From Spirosoma oryzae (GTDB lineage: Bacteria > Bacteroidota > Bacteroidia > Cytophagales > Spirosomataceae): a stretch of DNA of 64,000 bases. How positions within the stretch are numbered: the first letter of the stretch is position 1; each line of letters starts with the position of its first letter. The position numbers and the translations under genes were made by a program. The stretch covers positions 164,863-228,862 of the forward strand of contig NZ_PVTE01000009.1 of NCBI RefSeq assembly GCF_003002825.1. The letters are read 5' to 3'. Of this stretch, positions 43,293 through 51,665 are shown one piece after another. The notes below the pieces were generated by a model. It did not search any database. It was not told the DNA's origin and worked only from the letters and a program-made list of their open reading frames with translations.

Positions 43293-44207
43293 TCAGGCAA
43301 ATTGAATGGATTGCTCGGCCTGTAGCCGGGAGAAGACATTGGTAACCAGCGGTGTATTGTTCTGGCTAAACCAGGAGGAATGATTCAGGCAGTGAATCGT
43401 ATGAGCTGGGTTGATCTGAGTAGCCAGCTTACCAGCTACCGGACCCCAGAGTACCCAACTGAGCTGAACCTGCCGGTTGAGCACGGGGATTACCTGGGCT
43501 ATAAACGAAGACCACAACAGTACGTGGCCGTTGGGATCGGAATCCGGACTGGTAAGGGCCGCCGAGAGCAGCATGACCCCGGATTTCCGCAGTGAAACTA
43601 ACGATTTTTCCAGACTAAACCCAGTCTCCAGCCCCAGATCATCCCGGATTCCCTGTTGCAGGACCAGTAACTCCTCGGGTAAACTACCCTGCTCGACGGC
43701 AAAGGATAACCCACAGGCCTGAGAAGATGGGTACGGAGCCGTGTTGATCCAGATGGAACGGAGACTGGACAGGGGTTGAAGAAAAGCTCGGAACAATTGA
43801 GGACTTTCGGGATAAATGGTCTGGGTAGCCCGTTGCCGTTTGACCTGGGAAAGAATGAGCTTGAAGGAGTCTGAGTAGAGATACTCTCCCAGTTCGTTGA
43901 GCCAGCTGTAATGAAACCGTTTGAGAATTTCCCGCTGGTAGGGAGAGATTTCCCAGTTGGGATTTTCTTTTTCGGCCTGGATACTGACAAACAGGTAATC
44001 CGGGTCATTCACCTGTTTTACGTAACCTTCCAGCACGAATGGAGCCACTAGCTCATACCGATGACCGGTGGGATCGAACAACAGCAGATTCTTTTCCAGC
44101 TCGATGGCTTTCAGTAATTCGGGTACCGGCAACCGGTTCCAGCGGCTATCGAAGCAATCAGCTCCCAGTAAATAGCTCTCAGTCAGTTTGATTTGACCGG
44201 AACTCAT
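43293..44207 (-). CDS. Uracil-DNA glycosylase homologue lacking catalytic residues
   Basis: The protein has 304 residues. Residues about 150-300 align with family 1 UDG: the water-activating loop GQDPYH is NTAPYP (155-160), with QACGLSFAV following as in QAHGLSFSV. MLLSAALT (212-219) replaces LLLNxxLT, so the uracil-binding Asn is Ser215. WVLWGPVAGK (251-260) is conserved. The HPSPLS loop is NHSSWF (275-280). Catalytic Asp64 and His187 equivalents are therefore Ala157 and Asn275. The protein probably binds DNA or a partner rather than excising uracil. The extra N-terminal 140 residues are not recognised. Confidence 0.75.
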   Translation of the reverse strand: MSSGQIKLTESYLLGADCFDSRWNRLPVPELLKAIELEKNLLLFDPTGHRYELVAPFVLEGYVKQVNDPDYLFVSIQAEKENPNWEISPYQREILKRFHYSWLNELGEYLYSDSFKLILSQVKRQRATQTIYPESPQLFRAFLQPLSSLRSIWINTAPYPSSQACGLSFAVEQGSLPEELLVLQQGIRDDLGLETGFSLEKSLVSLRKSGVMLLSAALTSPDSDPNGHVLLWSSFIAQVIPVLNRQVQLSWVLWGPVAGKLATQINPAHTIHCLNHSSWFSQNNTPLVTNVFSRLQAEQSIQFA

Positions 44208-44587
44208 TTGTGAAATGATTGTAGGTACGTTCTCATTCGGTCGTAGTCCGATAAAGACATGGTTTGCTTGAACGGTTTTATTGCCGATTGATCTAGTTCT
44301 AGTTCATCGAAGTCGAATACAGGCAGTAAACCTTCTAATACCAGGTAGGTATCGTATTGGATTACTTCGACGTATTCTCCATCACAATCAAATTGACCAC
44401 AGGTACAATTGATTAATGGTAACCAGCTTCGGTCAAATCGGTGTTCAACCTTTGTCAAATCAAAGACCTCCAGGAAATGGTCCGGGTTGAACTGAGTCTT
44501 TAGCTTTTGTTCCCCGAAAACCAGTACAACGTAATCCTGTTCTTCGTAGCTGGTATAGTTCTCCCGTTCAATCTGTACTTCCATCAA
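44204..44587 (-). CDS. Hypothetical protein with a CxCxxxxC motif
   Basis: The 127-residue protein contains LINCTCGQFDCDGEYVEV (about residues 58-75), whose three closely spaced Cys may bind a metal, plus an acidic DFDELELDQ segment. No family recognised. It overlaps the UDG-like gene by 4 bases. Confidence 0.6.
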   Translation of the reverse strand: MMEVQIERENYTSYEEQDYVVLVFGEQKLKTQFNPDHFLEVFDLTKVEHRFDRSWLPLINCTCGQFDCDGEYVEVIQYDTYLVLEGLLPVFDFDELELDQSAIKPFKQTMSLSDYDRMRTYLQSFHK

Positions 44588-44952
44588 ACTTCAGTTAGTT
44601 GTTCTTCGGTGTACCGTTCAGCAGCCCGTTTACAGGAAGCCATTCGATGGTTTTTCAGGTCATCGGCAAAGTTCTGATTCATCTGATCCACTCGGTAAGC
44701 CTTTCGACCACCAAAGTATACCACGGCTTGTTGTTTACAAACAATAACTGTGGTGTAAGCCTGTGTAATTGCTGATCCACCCATACCACCAAAGCCAAGG
44801 GCTGTAGAACCCCAGGTTTGTTGGAAATGGTAACAGTTGATGTCTCCCTGGTACGGACGACGTCCCTGGTCATTGGGTAATAGGTCAACAGCCAGGGCGG
44901 TATACACTGCCTGAGCTAAACTTTCAACGGGATTATCAGCGGTTAGAGCCAT
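44584..44952 (-). CDS. Hypothetical protein, glycine-rich centre
   Basis: The 122-residue protein has a Gly-rich core (STALGFGGMGGSAITQAYTT, about residues 49-68) followed by strands TVIVCKQQAVVYFGGRKAYR and a helical end. No family recognised. Overlaps both neighbours. Confidence 0.6.
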   Translation of the reverse strand: MALTADNPVESLAQAVYTALAVDLLPNDQGRRPYQGDINCYHFQQTWGSTALGFGGMGGSAITQAYTTVIVCKQQAVVYFGGRKAYRVDQMNQNFADDLKNHRMASCKRAAERYTEEQLTEV

Positions 44953-45193
44953 TGGTTGATTGGGCTAATAAGGTGGGGAAACGATCGGGTCGTTTGGTTG
45001 GATCGACGGTAACTTCAAATTTCAGGGTAGTCAGGTCATATCCCCGCTCTTCCAGTTCTTTCCTAAGGTCATCATTGATTACCTTCCAGAAGAGATAATG
45101 TAAATCAGATTTGGTCGAAATACCCAAGGGGTAATAGCCCATGAAGTCTTTCTCCCGTTTACTCCATTTAACCCGGAGTTTGTTATCAGTCAT
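44936..45193 (-). CDS. Hypothetical protein
   Basis: The 85-residue protein is basic at its start (LRVKWSKREKDFMGYYP) with a helical DLHYLFWKVINDDLRKELEE centre. No family recognised. Overlaps both neighbours by 4-17 bases. Confidence 0.55.
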   Translation of the reverse strand: MTDNKLRVKWSKREKDFMGYYPLGISTKSDLHYLFWKVINDDLRKELEERGYDLTTLKFEVTVDPTKRPDRFPTLLAQSTNGSNR

Positions 45194-45426
45194 TGCGGTT
45201 TGATAAAAGCCGTGAGCCGGTCGATAAAGCCCGGAAGGTCCTCGGTAGGAATTTCCAGTTTACAATCCTTGACCGGCCCGTTTGGATTCACTGGAATCAG
45301 CATAACCCGGCTACGGGGAGAATCCGGGTGGGATTCGATCAGATCAACGGCGGAAATGGTTCCGTAACCATCCCGGCCATTATATCCCGCTGTCAGCTTG
45401 CGGGACAGATTCAGTCTGTTTAGCAT
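45190..45426 (-). CDS. Hypothetical protein
   Basis: The 78-residue protein has two strand-like segments (GTISAVDLIES, RVMLIPVNPNG) and a C-terminal helix LPGFIDRLTAFIK. No family recognised. Its start lies inside the end of the upstream gene (47-base overlap). Confidence 0.5.
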   Translation of the reverse strand: MLNRLNLSRKLTAGYNGRDGYGTISAVDLIESHPDSPRSRVMLIPVNPNGPVKDCKLEIPTEDLPGFIDRLTAFIKPQ

Positions 45427-45661
45427 GGTAGTGTGCTGAGAAGACTTTGAACAGGAATTGAAGGGAATCTAAATCAGGGAGAGTTCCTTCAGAGTATTGA
45501 CTATTGATCTGTTCCTCAAATAAATGCCCTAGTTCTTTGGTTGTGGTAGCTATTAACCTAGTAGGATCATACAGTAAATCTCCTGGCTTTCTTGGAGAGC
45601 CAGAAAGACACCGCACCCATTTATAATGCCGGTATAGATACCACTGTCTCGGGTACTGCAT
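45380..45661 (-). CDS. Member of a four-copy small protein family (FLFKVFxAK type)
   Basis: The 93-residue protein starts MQYPRQWYLYRHYKW; this ATG was chosen because it aligns with the starts of its paralogues, although another ATG lies 9 codons upstream. It ends with LDSLQFLFKVFSAHYHAKQ, the motif shared with the gene products at 46474, 55932 and 56167. Function unknown. Confidence 0.55.
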   Translation of the reverse strand: MQYPRQWYLYRHYKWVRCLSGSPRKPGDLLYDPTRLIATTTKELGHLFEEQINSQYSEGTLPDLDSLQFLFKVFSAHYHAKQTESVPQADSGI

Positions 45662-45923
45662 TGCTCCAGAGTTCATCCTCATTTTCATTTGTTATTTCAA
45701 TTGTACCGAAAGGACTCCCCGGAATCGGCTCTAGTACTACTGATGTATCAAAGAGTGTTTCAGCAGCAGCCGTATCTATCCCGTCCTGACAGTCCCAATT
45801 ATCAGGATTGTCCGAGCTGCTTAACTTGGCTACAGCCTCTTCTTCGGTTTCAGCTTCAACGGCTACTCGGTATCGGAGCCAGACTTCTACTTTTTCGTCT
45901 CTAATCAGATTAAACGTTGGCAT
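45621..45923 (-). CDS. Hypothetical acidic protein
   Basis: The 100-residue protein has VWLRYRVAVEAETEEEAVAKL (about residues 14-34), a pattern seen in small beta-alpha domains that contain an ExEEEA helix, followed by acidic loops. No family recognised with confidence. Confidence 0.55.
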   Translation of the reverse strand: MPTFNLIRDEKVEVWLRYRVAVEAETEEEAVAKLSSSDNPDNWDCQDGIDTAAAETLFDTSVVLEPIPGSPFGTIEITNENEDELWSNAVPETVVSIPAL

Positions 45924-46299
45924 TACTCAGTGAACGTTGGGTTAATAAATCAGCCAGATCCATTAATTCAGTATCATCCATACGACCTCGAAGTTCATAA
46001 TCACCGAACTTTTCATTTTCCGGATTATAGGCTGTACAATAAATGATTCCCTGATTTTTGACTTTCTTCAATCGTAAAGCCACGATATTCATGTATTGGG
46101 TATTGCCCAGGTTACCATGTACTTCAATCGTTGGTTGATCCAGTCGTTCGTCTTCAAAAAGAGTCTCGTCTCCTTTCTTGTACAACTCCTGAGCCTCTTC
46201 TGAAATTAATTCGATCGGACCATTTTGTAGGGAATCTTCAATAGATGCCCAAGCCCGACTTCGTAAGGTGGATAAACTGGTGGAATAATAATCTTTCAT
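45910..46299 (-). CDS. Hypothetical protein
   Basis: The 129-residue protein has an acidic helical N-terminal half and a C-terminal half with strands (QYMNIVALRLKKV, GIIYCTAYNPENEKF) and a final helix. No family recognised. Overlaps its neighbours by 4 and 14 bases. Confidence 0.55.
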   Translation of the reverse strand: MKDYYSTSLSTLRSRAWASIEDSLQNGPIELISEEAQELYKKGDETLFEDERLDQPTIEVHGNLGNTQYMNIVALRLKKVKNQGIIYCTAYNPENEKFGDYELRGRMDDTELMDLADLLTQRSLSNANV

Positions 46300-46529
46300 G
46301 GTAGTACTTCTTTACCCCGGGCAATTAGATCGATGGTTAAATGAACCATTCCCTGTACCATTTCCCGACCAAACGGTGTGTTGTTTTCGATCTCGTTTAG
46401 AATGTCATTCAGTGTGTAAGATCGATTGTCTTTCCCTTTGATAGTTAAATAGGGTCTTCCCCGAGCTTCTGGACTATTCTTTTTGATCCAGTCCTGTAAA
46501 GCTGTTTTGACCAGTTCCGTATCGTTCAT
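46296..46529 (-). CDS. Hypothetical small protein
   Basis: The 77-residue protein contains RPYLTIKGKDNRSYTLNDIL and a helix REMVQGMVHLTIDLIARGK. No family recognised. It overlaps the upstream paralogue gene by 56 bases and the downstream gene by 4. Confidence 0.5.
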   Translation of the reverse strand: MNDTELVKTALQDWIKKNSPEARGRPYLTIKGKDNRSYTLNDILNEIENNTPFGREMVQGMVHLTIDLIARGKEVLP

Positions 46530-46773
46530 CGGTTAATTTCTGTTTTGCTTCAAATACTTTCCAGAGGAATCGTAATGATTCAATACACGGTTTATCCTCA
46601 GAAAAACGTCCGTACTTTTCATCTATCATAGTTTCAAAGGCCACACAAATCGATTCTATTCCAGATCCGACCAGTCTTTTTGGGGCATATTGTTCAGTTT
46701 CATCACCGGGTTCTATCTCATTAACTGTGATAAATGTATCAAATCGGTAGATGTATGACCGTTGATCCATCAC
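46474..46773 (-). CDS. Member of a four-copy small protein family (FLWKVFxAK type)
   Basis: The 99-residue protein has an N-terminal SYIYRFDTF segment and CIESLRFLWKVFEAKQKL (about residues 63-80), the signature shared with the genes at 45380, 55932 and 56167. Function unknown. Confidence 0.55.
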   Translation of the reverse strand: MMDQRSYIYRFDTFITVNEIEPGDETEQYAPKRLVGSGIESICVAFETMIDEKYGRFSEDKPCIESLRFLWKVFEAKQKLTDERYGTGQNSFTGLDQKE

Positions 46774-47246
46774 AAATAATCCGGTCGGTTATTCGGTGTG
46801 TGAACCACTGTGGTAAACTTGATCGGTTTCCGTTTGTACCGGTCTTCCACTGGTTTAGCCAGCTCCCGTTTGCAGAACCGGTAGATCAGATCAAAGACCA
46901 TCTCTTTTTTGGTCTGGTGGGTAGCATTCCCTTCCAGGTATAGATCGTCGATGTGAACGTAGTCCGAACCGATTACTGTCTGAACCAGCTTGTTGTGGCT
47001 GTCCAAATGATTTTCGATCCGGCTGATAATCCACATAATCCGAAGCCAGTTATCATGGAATCCCAGCTCATAGACGTTTCGACCCAGGTACTCATTGGTC
47101 TTGCCGTGACAGCCGTAACAACCCCGTTTCCACCAGCCGGGCTGCGGTTTCTTACCCGGTGGATGGAGATCGTTATGACCGTAGTACTGGTAGCCCATCC
47201 AGTCAGCAATTACCTTGGCTTTTTCAATTATTTCTCGTGGCTTCAT
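46770..47246 (-). CDS. Hypothetical phage protein with ELGFHDNW region
   Basis: The 158-residue protein has Cys/His pairs (CYGCHGK, about residues 43-49), then YELGFHDNWLRIMWIISRIE, which resembles a recurrent Bacteroidota phage pattern (xLxFHxDWxxLMxVVxxIE), and a helical C-terminus. No function known to me. Confidence 0.6.
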   Translation of the reverse strand: MKPREIIEKAKVIADWMGYQYYGHNDLHPPGKKPQPGWWKRGCYGCHGKTNEYLGRNVYELGFHDNWLRIMWIISRIENHLDSHNKLVQTVIGSDYVHIDDLYLEGNATHQTKKEMVFDLIYRFCKRELAKPVEDRYKRKPIKFTTVVHTPNNRPDYL

Positions 47247-47284
47247 AAGTTAACGGGTATACCCATAGGTGTACCCCGATATGT

Positions 47285-47485
47285 TTAGTATAAAAGTGAA
47301 TACGGATGATCCTGATCAATCCGGGTTAAATCGTATTTTTCTTCCAACCAGGTTAGCTCGGCTTCCACGGCTTCAATACTGGTAAAACTAAGCTCGTATT
47401 CATCTCGACCAATATCACTCAGATCCAGCCCGTAGCGACTACCGAGCAGGCTGATAAATAAATAGTTATAGTCCTGATAGCTCAT
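47285..47485 (-). CDS. Hypothetical small protein
   Basis: The 66-residue acidic protein MSYQDYNYLFISLLGSRYGL ends DQDHPYSLLY. It is the first gene after a terminator and a good promoter box, so it begins a leftward transcript that continues into the dense block of short genes. Confidence 0.55.
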   Translation of the reverse strand: MSYQDYNYLFISLLGSRYGLDLSDIGRDEYELSFTSIEAVEAELTWLEEKYDLTRIDQDHPYSLLY

Positions 47486-47501
47486 AACTCATTGATTTAG
47501 T

Positions 47502-47509
47502 CAAAGTTA
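47502..47509 (-). promoter_or_regulatory. Promoter box TAACTTTG starting the 47485-leftward transcript
   Basis: On the minus strand TAACTTTG matches TAnnTTTG. It ends 16 bases before the ATG at 47485 and directly follows the terminator of the previous unit. No convincing -33 element. Confidence 0.55.
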
Positions 47510-47539
47510 AAAAGATCCCGCCGGATTACCAGCGGGATC
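47508..47539 (-). terminator. Terminator of the 48302-leftward gene
   Basis: GATCCCGC (47514-47521) pairs with GCGGGATC (47532-47539) over a 10-base loop; on the minus strand the stem is followed by TTTTTAAC. It overlaps the next promoter box by one or two bases. Confidence 0.75.
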
Positions 47540-47549
47540 AATTCGGTTT

Positions 47550-48302
47550 TTATACCTTAACTACAAACGGATTAGTTAGGGGATCATCCCCCGGAACCTT
47601 TTTGTAGATCAGACCAATGATATAGCCCGGTGGATCAAGCCAACGTTCATCTGAAAAACTCCCGTCGTGTACGGGAAACCCCTGCCAGGTTTTAGGTACT
47701 TTCGGGTAAAACACAACTGCTGTATTACCCCCTTGCTCAAGAACCCACCTTGCCTGCAACCAGTTGATTTCCGATCGGGAAAATGTGAGGTGGTACGGAG
47801 TTCCCCGGTACTTCTCCCACTTTTTGTAGTCTTTTGTGTAATCGTAGGCTACTAAACCGGTGTACTCTTTCAGGACGTCTACTCCCGTCTGATTCAGGAT
47901 AAGCTGGTAAAAGTCAATATCGGAAGTACCATTTGTTCGGACGGCTATTACAGAACCTTCCTGGGTAGCTTTCAGGTGAAGTCCCCAGAGTTCCTGATGG
48001 AGTAGTTGGATAAACGTTTCCCGGTGGTGGATGAATACCTCGGTATTTAATCGACGGGTTCTCTCAACGGCCGGCATCTTTCCGTGACCGGCTTTAAACA
48101 GGCAGGCTTTGATGCAGGATGGGGAAGCATGACCGCAGAGTGATTTCCCTTTACTGTTCTGGGTATGCGGGGCCAGGTTGAGAATCCAGGTTTCCGTATC
48201 GTTGGAAGCCAACTTTTTGTTATTCGATCCTGGCTGAAGCAATCGTTTTTTACCCAGCAACAGTTCCATGAGCCGCTGCTGGGTATCTGCTTGTGTAATC
48301 AA
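47550..48302 (-). CDS. GP88-like cysteine-motif protein
   Basis: The 250-residue protein matches the phage gene-88 type: NLAP, then a Cys cluster CGHASPSCIKACLFKAGHGK (about residues 56-75), and RRLNTEVF (about 83-90). The Cys spacing suggests a metal or iron-sulfur site. Strands GSVIAVRTNGTSDIDFYQLI and TPYHLTFSRSE follow in a barrel-like order. Function of the family is unknown to me. It is last in its unit and followed by a terminator. Confidence 0.65.
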   Translation of the reverse strand: MITQADTQQRLMELLLGKKRLLQPGSNNKKLASNDTETWILNLAPHTQNSKGKSLCGHASPSCIKACLFKAGHGKMPAVERTRRLNTEVFIHHRETFIQLLHQELWGLHLKATQEGSVIAVRTNGTSDIDFYQLILNQTGVDVLKEYTGLVAYDYTKDYKKWEKYRGTPYHLTFSRSEINWLQARWVLEQGGNTAVVFYPKVPKTWQGFPVHDGSFSDERWLDPPGYIIGLIYKKVPGDDPLTNPFVVKV

Positions 48303-48499
48303 AGTATCCGCATAAATTGCTGATTATCCGGCCCGTCCAGATACAGCTTGTTTACATAACTGGTACTCATCTTCGGCGTCAAACCGGCTCCGTTCGTCCA
48401 GTTTTCCAGCCCGTCGAGGACGTTCATCATCACATCAGGTATCTCGTACTTATCCAATTTATCCGACAGTACCAGAGTCAGGGTGAATGTTAGTTCCAT
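48299..48499 (-). CDS. Hypothetical small protein
   Basis: The 66-residue protein starts MELTFTLTLVLSDKLDKYEI and has an acidic-to-neutral helical middle. No family recognised. Overlaps the GP88-like gene by 4 bases and the upstream gene by 41. Confidence 0.5.
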   Translation of the reverse strand: MELTFTLTLVLSDKLDKYEIPDVMMNVLDGLENWTNGAGLTPKMSTSYVNKLYLDGPDNQQFMRIL

Positions 48500-48821
48500 G
48501 GTATTTGGTTAAATCAATTTCACACAGACTAACCAACTCTTTTGAGTTATCTGATGCTACTCCTTTTTCCCAGTAAATAACACTTATGTGTCTATCCCAT
48601 TGAACCGTCTGTAAGTCGTAGCATTTTAGTAGTGATTCCAGTTGCTCTTTGGTAAAACCTAAGTCCTGGGGAAAAACGATTGGTAACTGACAATTTTCAG
48701 TAGCAGCCGTTGCCAGTAACAGAAGCATTCGGGTTTTCAGCAGTTCATATTTCAACGATTCGTTTTCCTGCTGCTGGAATTCCAACGCTTTACCTAGTTC
48801 GATAAAATCAGGTATCGTCAT
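48459..48821 (-). CDS. Hypothetical protein with N-terminal coiled coil
   Basis: The 120-residue protein has a helical N-terminus (LGKALEFQQQENESLKYELL) and a mixed C-terminal domain with FTKEQLESLLKCYDLQTVQW. No family recognised. Confidence 0.55.
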   Translation of the reverse strand: MTIPDFIELGKALEFQQQENESLKYELLKTRMLLLLATAATENCQLPIVFPQDLGFTKEQLESLLKCYDLQTVQWDRHISVIYWEKGVASDNSKELVSLCEIDLTKYHGTNIHPDSGTVG

Positions 48822-48848
48822 AACTAACGGTTAGATATATACGTTGAT

Positions 48849-49685
48849 TTAAAAATAGGCTCCGAAGCTCTTTTCAATCTGTTCCAGTTCCTTGGCTTTC
48901 TGGCTCCGCAGGGTATCCGATTTACGGATGCTGTCAGCCGGTACCAAAATACCCGACAAAGCTTCACAGGCCTGATTCAGGGCTACGTCTTCAGCCAGGT
49001 TAAGCTTGGGGATGGTGGTGATCAATTCTTCCAGCGAGGTAAACAGGGAGCCTTTCACCGGAGCCTGTTCGTTTTTGAAGATGTAGCTCATCCGGTCGAT
49101 CTGAGCCTTGATCCGGTGCCAGTTCTCCTGCTGGGCCGCCTGAATCCGATTGGTCAGATCAGCTTCGGCATCTCGTTTGAGTTGCTCCTGGTGCTGGATT
49201 CCCACCGGAATGGCAAACGTGGTGGTCGGGACATTGTCAAATTTGATCTTGACCGAGAACTTGTCCTTCAGCTGATCGGGTTTGGGATACTCGGATTCCC
49301 GAAACAGTCCGTTGAGCCGAATCCGGGCATTATCCATTAGCCGGGGATAATCCCGGATGAAACGGTCTACTTCGGTTTCGTACTCGTTACGGAGCCGGCC
49401 CAGCTCACCCACGTAGGTAAAGTAGTTACTGGCCGGTAGCAGCCGGGCTCCCCCATCTTCCCAGGGGAGGGTATTCTTGAGATGAAAATCCCGGATTTTG
49501 TCCTTGGCCTGCCGAACGGCTTTTAGTTCTTCCGAGGTGATGAGCTGCTTGTTGAAGTTACCGGCTTCCTTGACTTCGTGTTTGGTTTCAATCTCGGCCG
49601 TAACGGTCCGGTCATATTTGTAACCCCGCCACTGGGAAATAATCAGGTTAGCCAGCAGGGCCTGTTCGGTGAGTTTACGTTCCAT
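48849..49685 (-). CDS. DUF3150-like protein, partner of the MoxR/VWA set
   Basis: The 278-residue protein starts ALLANLIISQWRGYKYDRTV, close to the usual opening of DUF3150 proteins, followed by long helices and a central strand region DKFSVKIKFDNVP. DUF3150-type proteins commonly occur beside MoxR-family ATPase and VWA genes in phages and mobile elements, exactly as here (genes at 50128 and 51666). A role as adaptor or substrate of that ATPase is inferred. Confidence 0.55.
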   Translation of the reverse strand: MERKLTEQALLANLIISQWRGYKYDRTVTAEIETKHEVKEAGNFNKQLITSEELKAVRQAKDKIRDFHLKNTLPWEDGGARLLPASNYFTYVGELGRLRNEYETEVDRFIRDYPRLMDNARIRLNGLFRESEYPKPDQLKDKFSVKIKFDNVPTTTFAIPVGIQHQEQLKRDAEADLTNRIQAAQQENWHRIKAQIDRMSYIFKNEQAPVKGSLFTSLEELITTIPKLNLAEDVALNQACEALSGILVPADSIRKSDTLRSQKAKELEQIEKSFGAYF

Positions 49686-49753
49686 GGTGTTTATTGTTGG
49701 AAAGTGTTCAAGAAAAATGAACAGGATGGTTCGGCTGAACAGTCCTGATTGGG

Positions 49754-50131
49754 TTATGCTAAGTCGGGAATAGAATTGTCTTCGGGGGTATTCGTGTTGT
49801 AGGAAACTACAGCTTTCATCAGTTCATTGAATCGTTGCCATTCCAGATCCTGGAATAAATCAAGTAAGCCGTAACACAAAAAATCCAGTGATCCTGAAGC
49901 CGTTTTGAATACATCGACCTGACGAAATCCCTTGTGAAAGTAATTTATCTGTTCTTCTCCCTGAACACTACTCCAAAGGGTATGGAACGCTTCCGGATCG
50001 GTAGCCCGGGCTATCCGCATGGCATTCAAAAAAAGCAGTCCCAGTGTAGTAGCATAAGGAGCTTCCCTTTTATTACCAAAGTGTTTCTGGACTAGTTGTA
50101 TATACTGGTCGTTTTCTTTTGAAAAGCTCAT
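49754..50131 (-). CDS. Hypothetical helical protein
   Basis: The 125-residue protein is all-helical by pattern (YATTLGLLFLNAMRIARATD, FLCYGLLDLFQDLEWQRFNE). No family recognised. It overlaps the VWA gene by 4 bases, so it may be a component of the same complex. Confidence 0.55.
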   Translation of the reverse strand: MSFSKENDQYIQLVQKHFGNKREAPYATTLGLLFLNAMRIARATDPEAFHTLWSSVQGEEQINYFHKGFRQVDVFKTASGSLDFLCYGLLDLFQDLEWQRFNELMKAVVSYNTNTPEDNSIPDLA

Positions 50132-51276
50132 AGTTCAGCAATGTGTAATACCCGGCCAAATGGCGGGCTGAAGTTTTTATTATCCCCCAGAATTACCCAG
50201 AGAACCGGGTACTGCTCGGTCGGGTCAAAGTCCGGGTAATCGTCACATATTCCGTCTGTAAAGTATACAGCACAGGCCGGTTGGATTCCTTCGTCACGTA
50301 AGTAAGAAAATGGTGGTTCGAAGGAGGTACCCCCACCGCCGACGGGGACTAAATCAGCTGTTTCGTCGGGTTCAACCGTTTGCATACCTGCCAGGTGATG
50401 GTCTACATAGAGTACCTCAATCGGCTTACCGAACTGACCGGCTATACCCCGCAGCTCAGCTCCGAATACGTTTAACTCCCGGGCTCCGATCGAACCCGAC
50501 GTATCCACGAACAAATAGATCTGACCAATGGTCTGACTGTAAAGACTGGGCATGACTACCGATCCCCCACTATACCGACGGGATGGCCGGGTAAAACAGT
50601 AGTCGGCTTTATCGGCAATAGAGACGAAAGCAGCTAGCTCATTTCGCCAGTCTACCTGGGGCTCCAGGGTCTCGTCGATCAACCGGGCCAGACTACCCGG
50701 CAATTTCCCGGCTTTCTTGGCCGATACGGCGGCTTGCCGAATAATTTCCTTGATCTCGTTTTCCTGCTCGGAAACGGATTTTCCATCCACTTCCTGGGTA
50801 GCCTGCTCAACGTCCCCGATTCCCCCGGCCAGCTGGATTTCCATGTACTTCGGCATATTCGGGTCATCCCTGAGTAGATCGTAGATTTTTTCCGACGACA
50901 TTCCCTTGTACTGTTCGTCGTGGTAGCCCCCTTCGGGTAATTTGAACCCGGCATCAAGTAACCATAGATTGATAAAATGGTCACAGGCTATATTCCAGCG
51001 ATGGTGTTCCCGACCCTGCTTCCGAAACTGATGGAGTAGGATAACGTGTCCAACTTCGTGTAAAATTAATCCTTGAGCGGCTTCTTTGGTCATCCCGTTG
51101 ATCCAGGTCGGGTTGTACTTAATGTATTTTCCATTCGTACAGGCTGTAGGTATAGCTGGATCTTCGATCAGAGTCAGGTACATACAGACTTGGGCAAAAA
51201 ACGGCTGATGGAAGAGCAGCTGTATCCGCTGGCCTATCAGTTTGTCATAAGCTTTTTTATCAGTGTATTTGATCAT
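50128..51276 (-). CDS. Zincin-VWA protein (DUF2201-like putative metallopeptidase)
   Basis: The 382-residue protein has a metallopeptidase-like domain with HEVGH at 73-77 and NIACDHFIN at about 95-103. A charged linker leads to a C-terminal von Willebrand A domain with MIDAS motif DTSGS (258-262), Thr317 in GGGGTSF and TDG with Asp341. VWA proteins act with MoxR ATPases to insert metals or remodel complexes. The start is ATG 51276, overlapping the previous stop by ATGA; an upstream ATG would add 38 unlikely residues. Confidence 0.8.
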   Translation of the reverse strand: MIKYTDKKAYDKLIGQRIQLLFHQPFFAQVCMYLTLIEDPAIPTACTNGKYIKYNPTWINGMTKEAAQGLILHEVGHVILLHQFRKQGREHHRWNIACDHFINLWLLDAGFKLPEGGYHDEQYKGMSSEKIYDLLRDDPNMPKYMEIQLAGGIGDVEQATQEVDGKSVSEQENEIKEIIRQAAVSAKKAGKLPGSLARLIDETLEPQVDWRNELAAFVSIADKADYCFTRPSRRYSGGSVVMPSLYSQTIGQIYLFVDTSGSIGARELNVFGAELRGIAGQFGKPIEVLYVDHHLAGMQTVEPDETADLVPVGGGGTSFEPPFSYLRDEGIQPACAVYFTDGICDDYPDFDPTEQYPVLWVILGDNKNFSPPFGRVLHIAEL

Positions 51277-51620
51277 CGTTTGTGAACGTAGTTGTAGGTA
51301 AGTAATCCCAGAGAGCCGTTGAAGACTTCGTAGGGAATCGGCTGATTTCCGAGCCGCCGTTTGACCCAGTGAGCCTGAGCCCGAATCCACAGATGTTCGG
51401 GAACCGGCCGGGTCTGTTCGATACGGTCCAGATGACCGTGGTCGTCACCCCACCGGACACCTTCTGATCGAATCACCCAGAGATGCCGATCCTGTCTATA
51501 CGTTAATTCCGTGTTGGAAGCCCAGTCCGGCAGGTTAATGGGAATCAGCTCATTCGACGATTCTTCAGTTCTGGTTAATTCACCAGTTACCGGGTTCAGG
51601 TAAACGGTTCGGTTTGCCAT
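51273..51620 (-). CDS. Hypothetical protein between the MoxR and VWA genes
   Basis: The 115-residue protein contains TVYLNPVTGELTRTEE, HLWVIRSEGVRWGDDHGHLD and HLWIRAQAHWVKRRL. It is rich in Trp and His. No family recognised. Coupled to the VWA gene by ATGA. Confidence 0.6.
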   Translation of the reverse strand: MANRTVYLNPVTGELTRTEESSNELIPINLPDWASNTELTYRQDRHLWVIRSEGVRWGDDHGHLDRIEQTRPVPEHLWIRAQAHWVKRRLGNQPIPYEVFNGSLGLLTYNYVHKR

Positions 51621-51665
51621 ACAGAAAGAGTCCGGCTAGTATAGACCAGCCGGACCCGGATTAGC

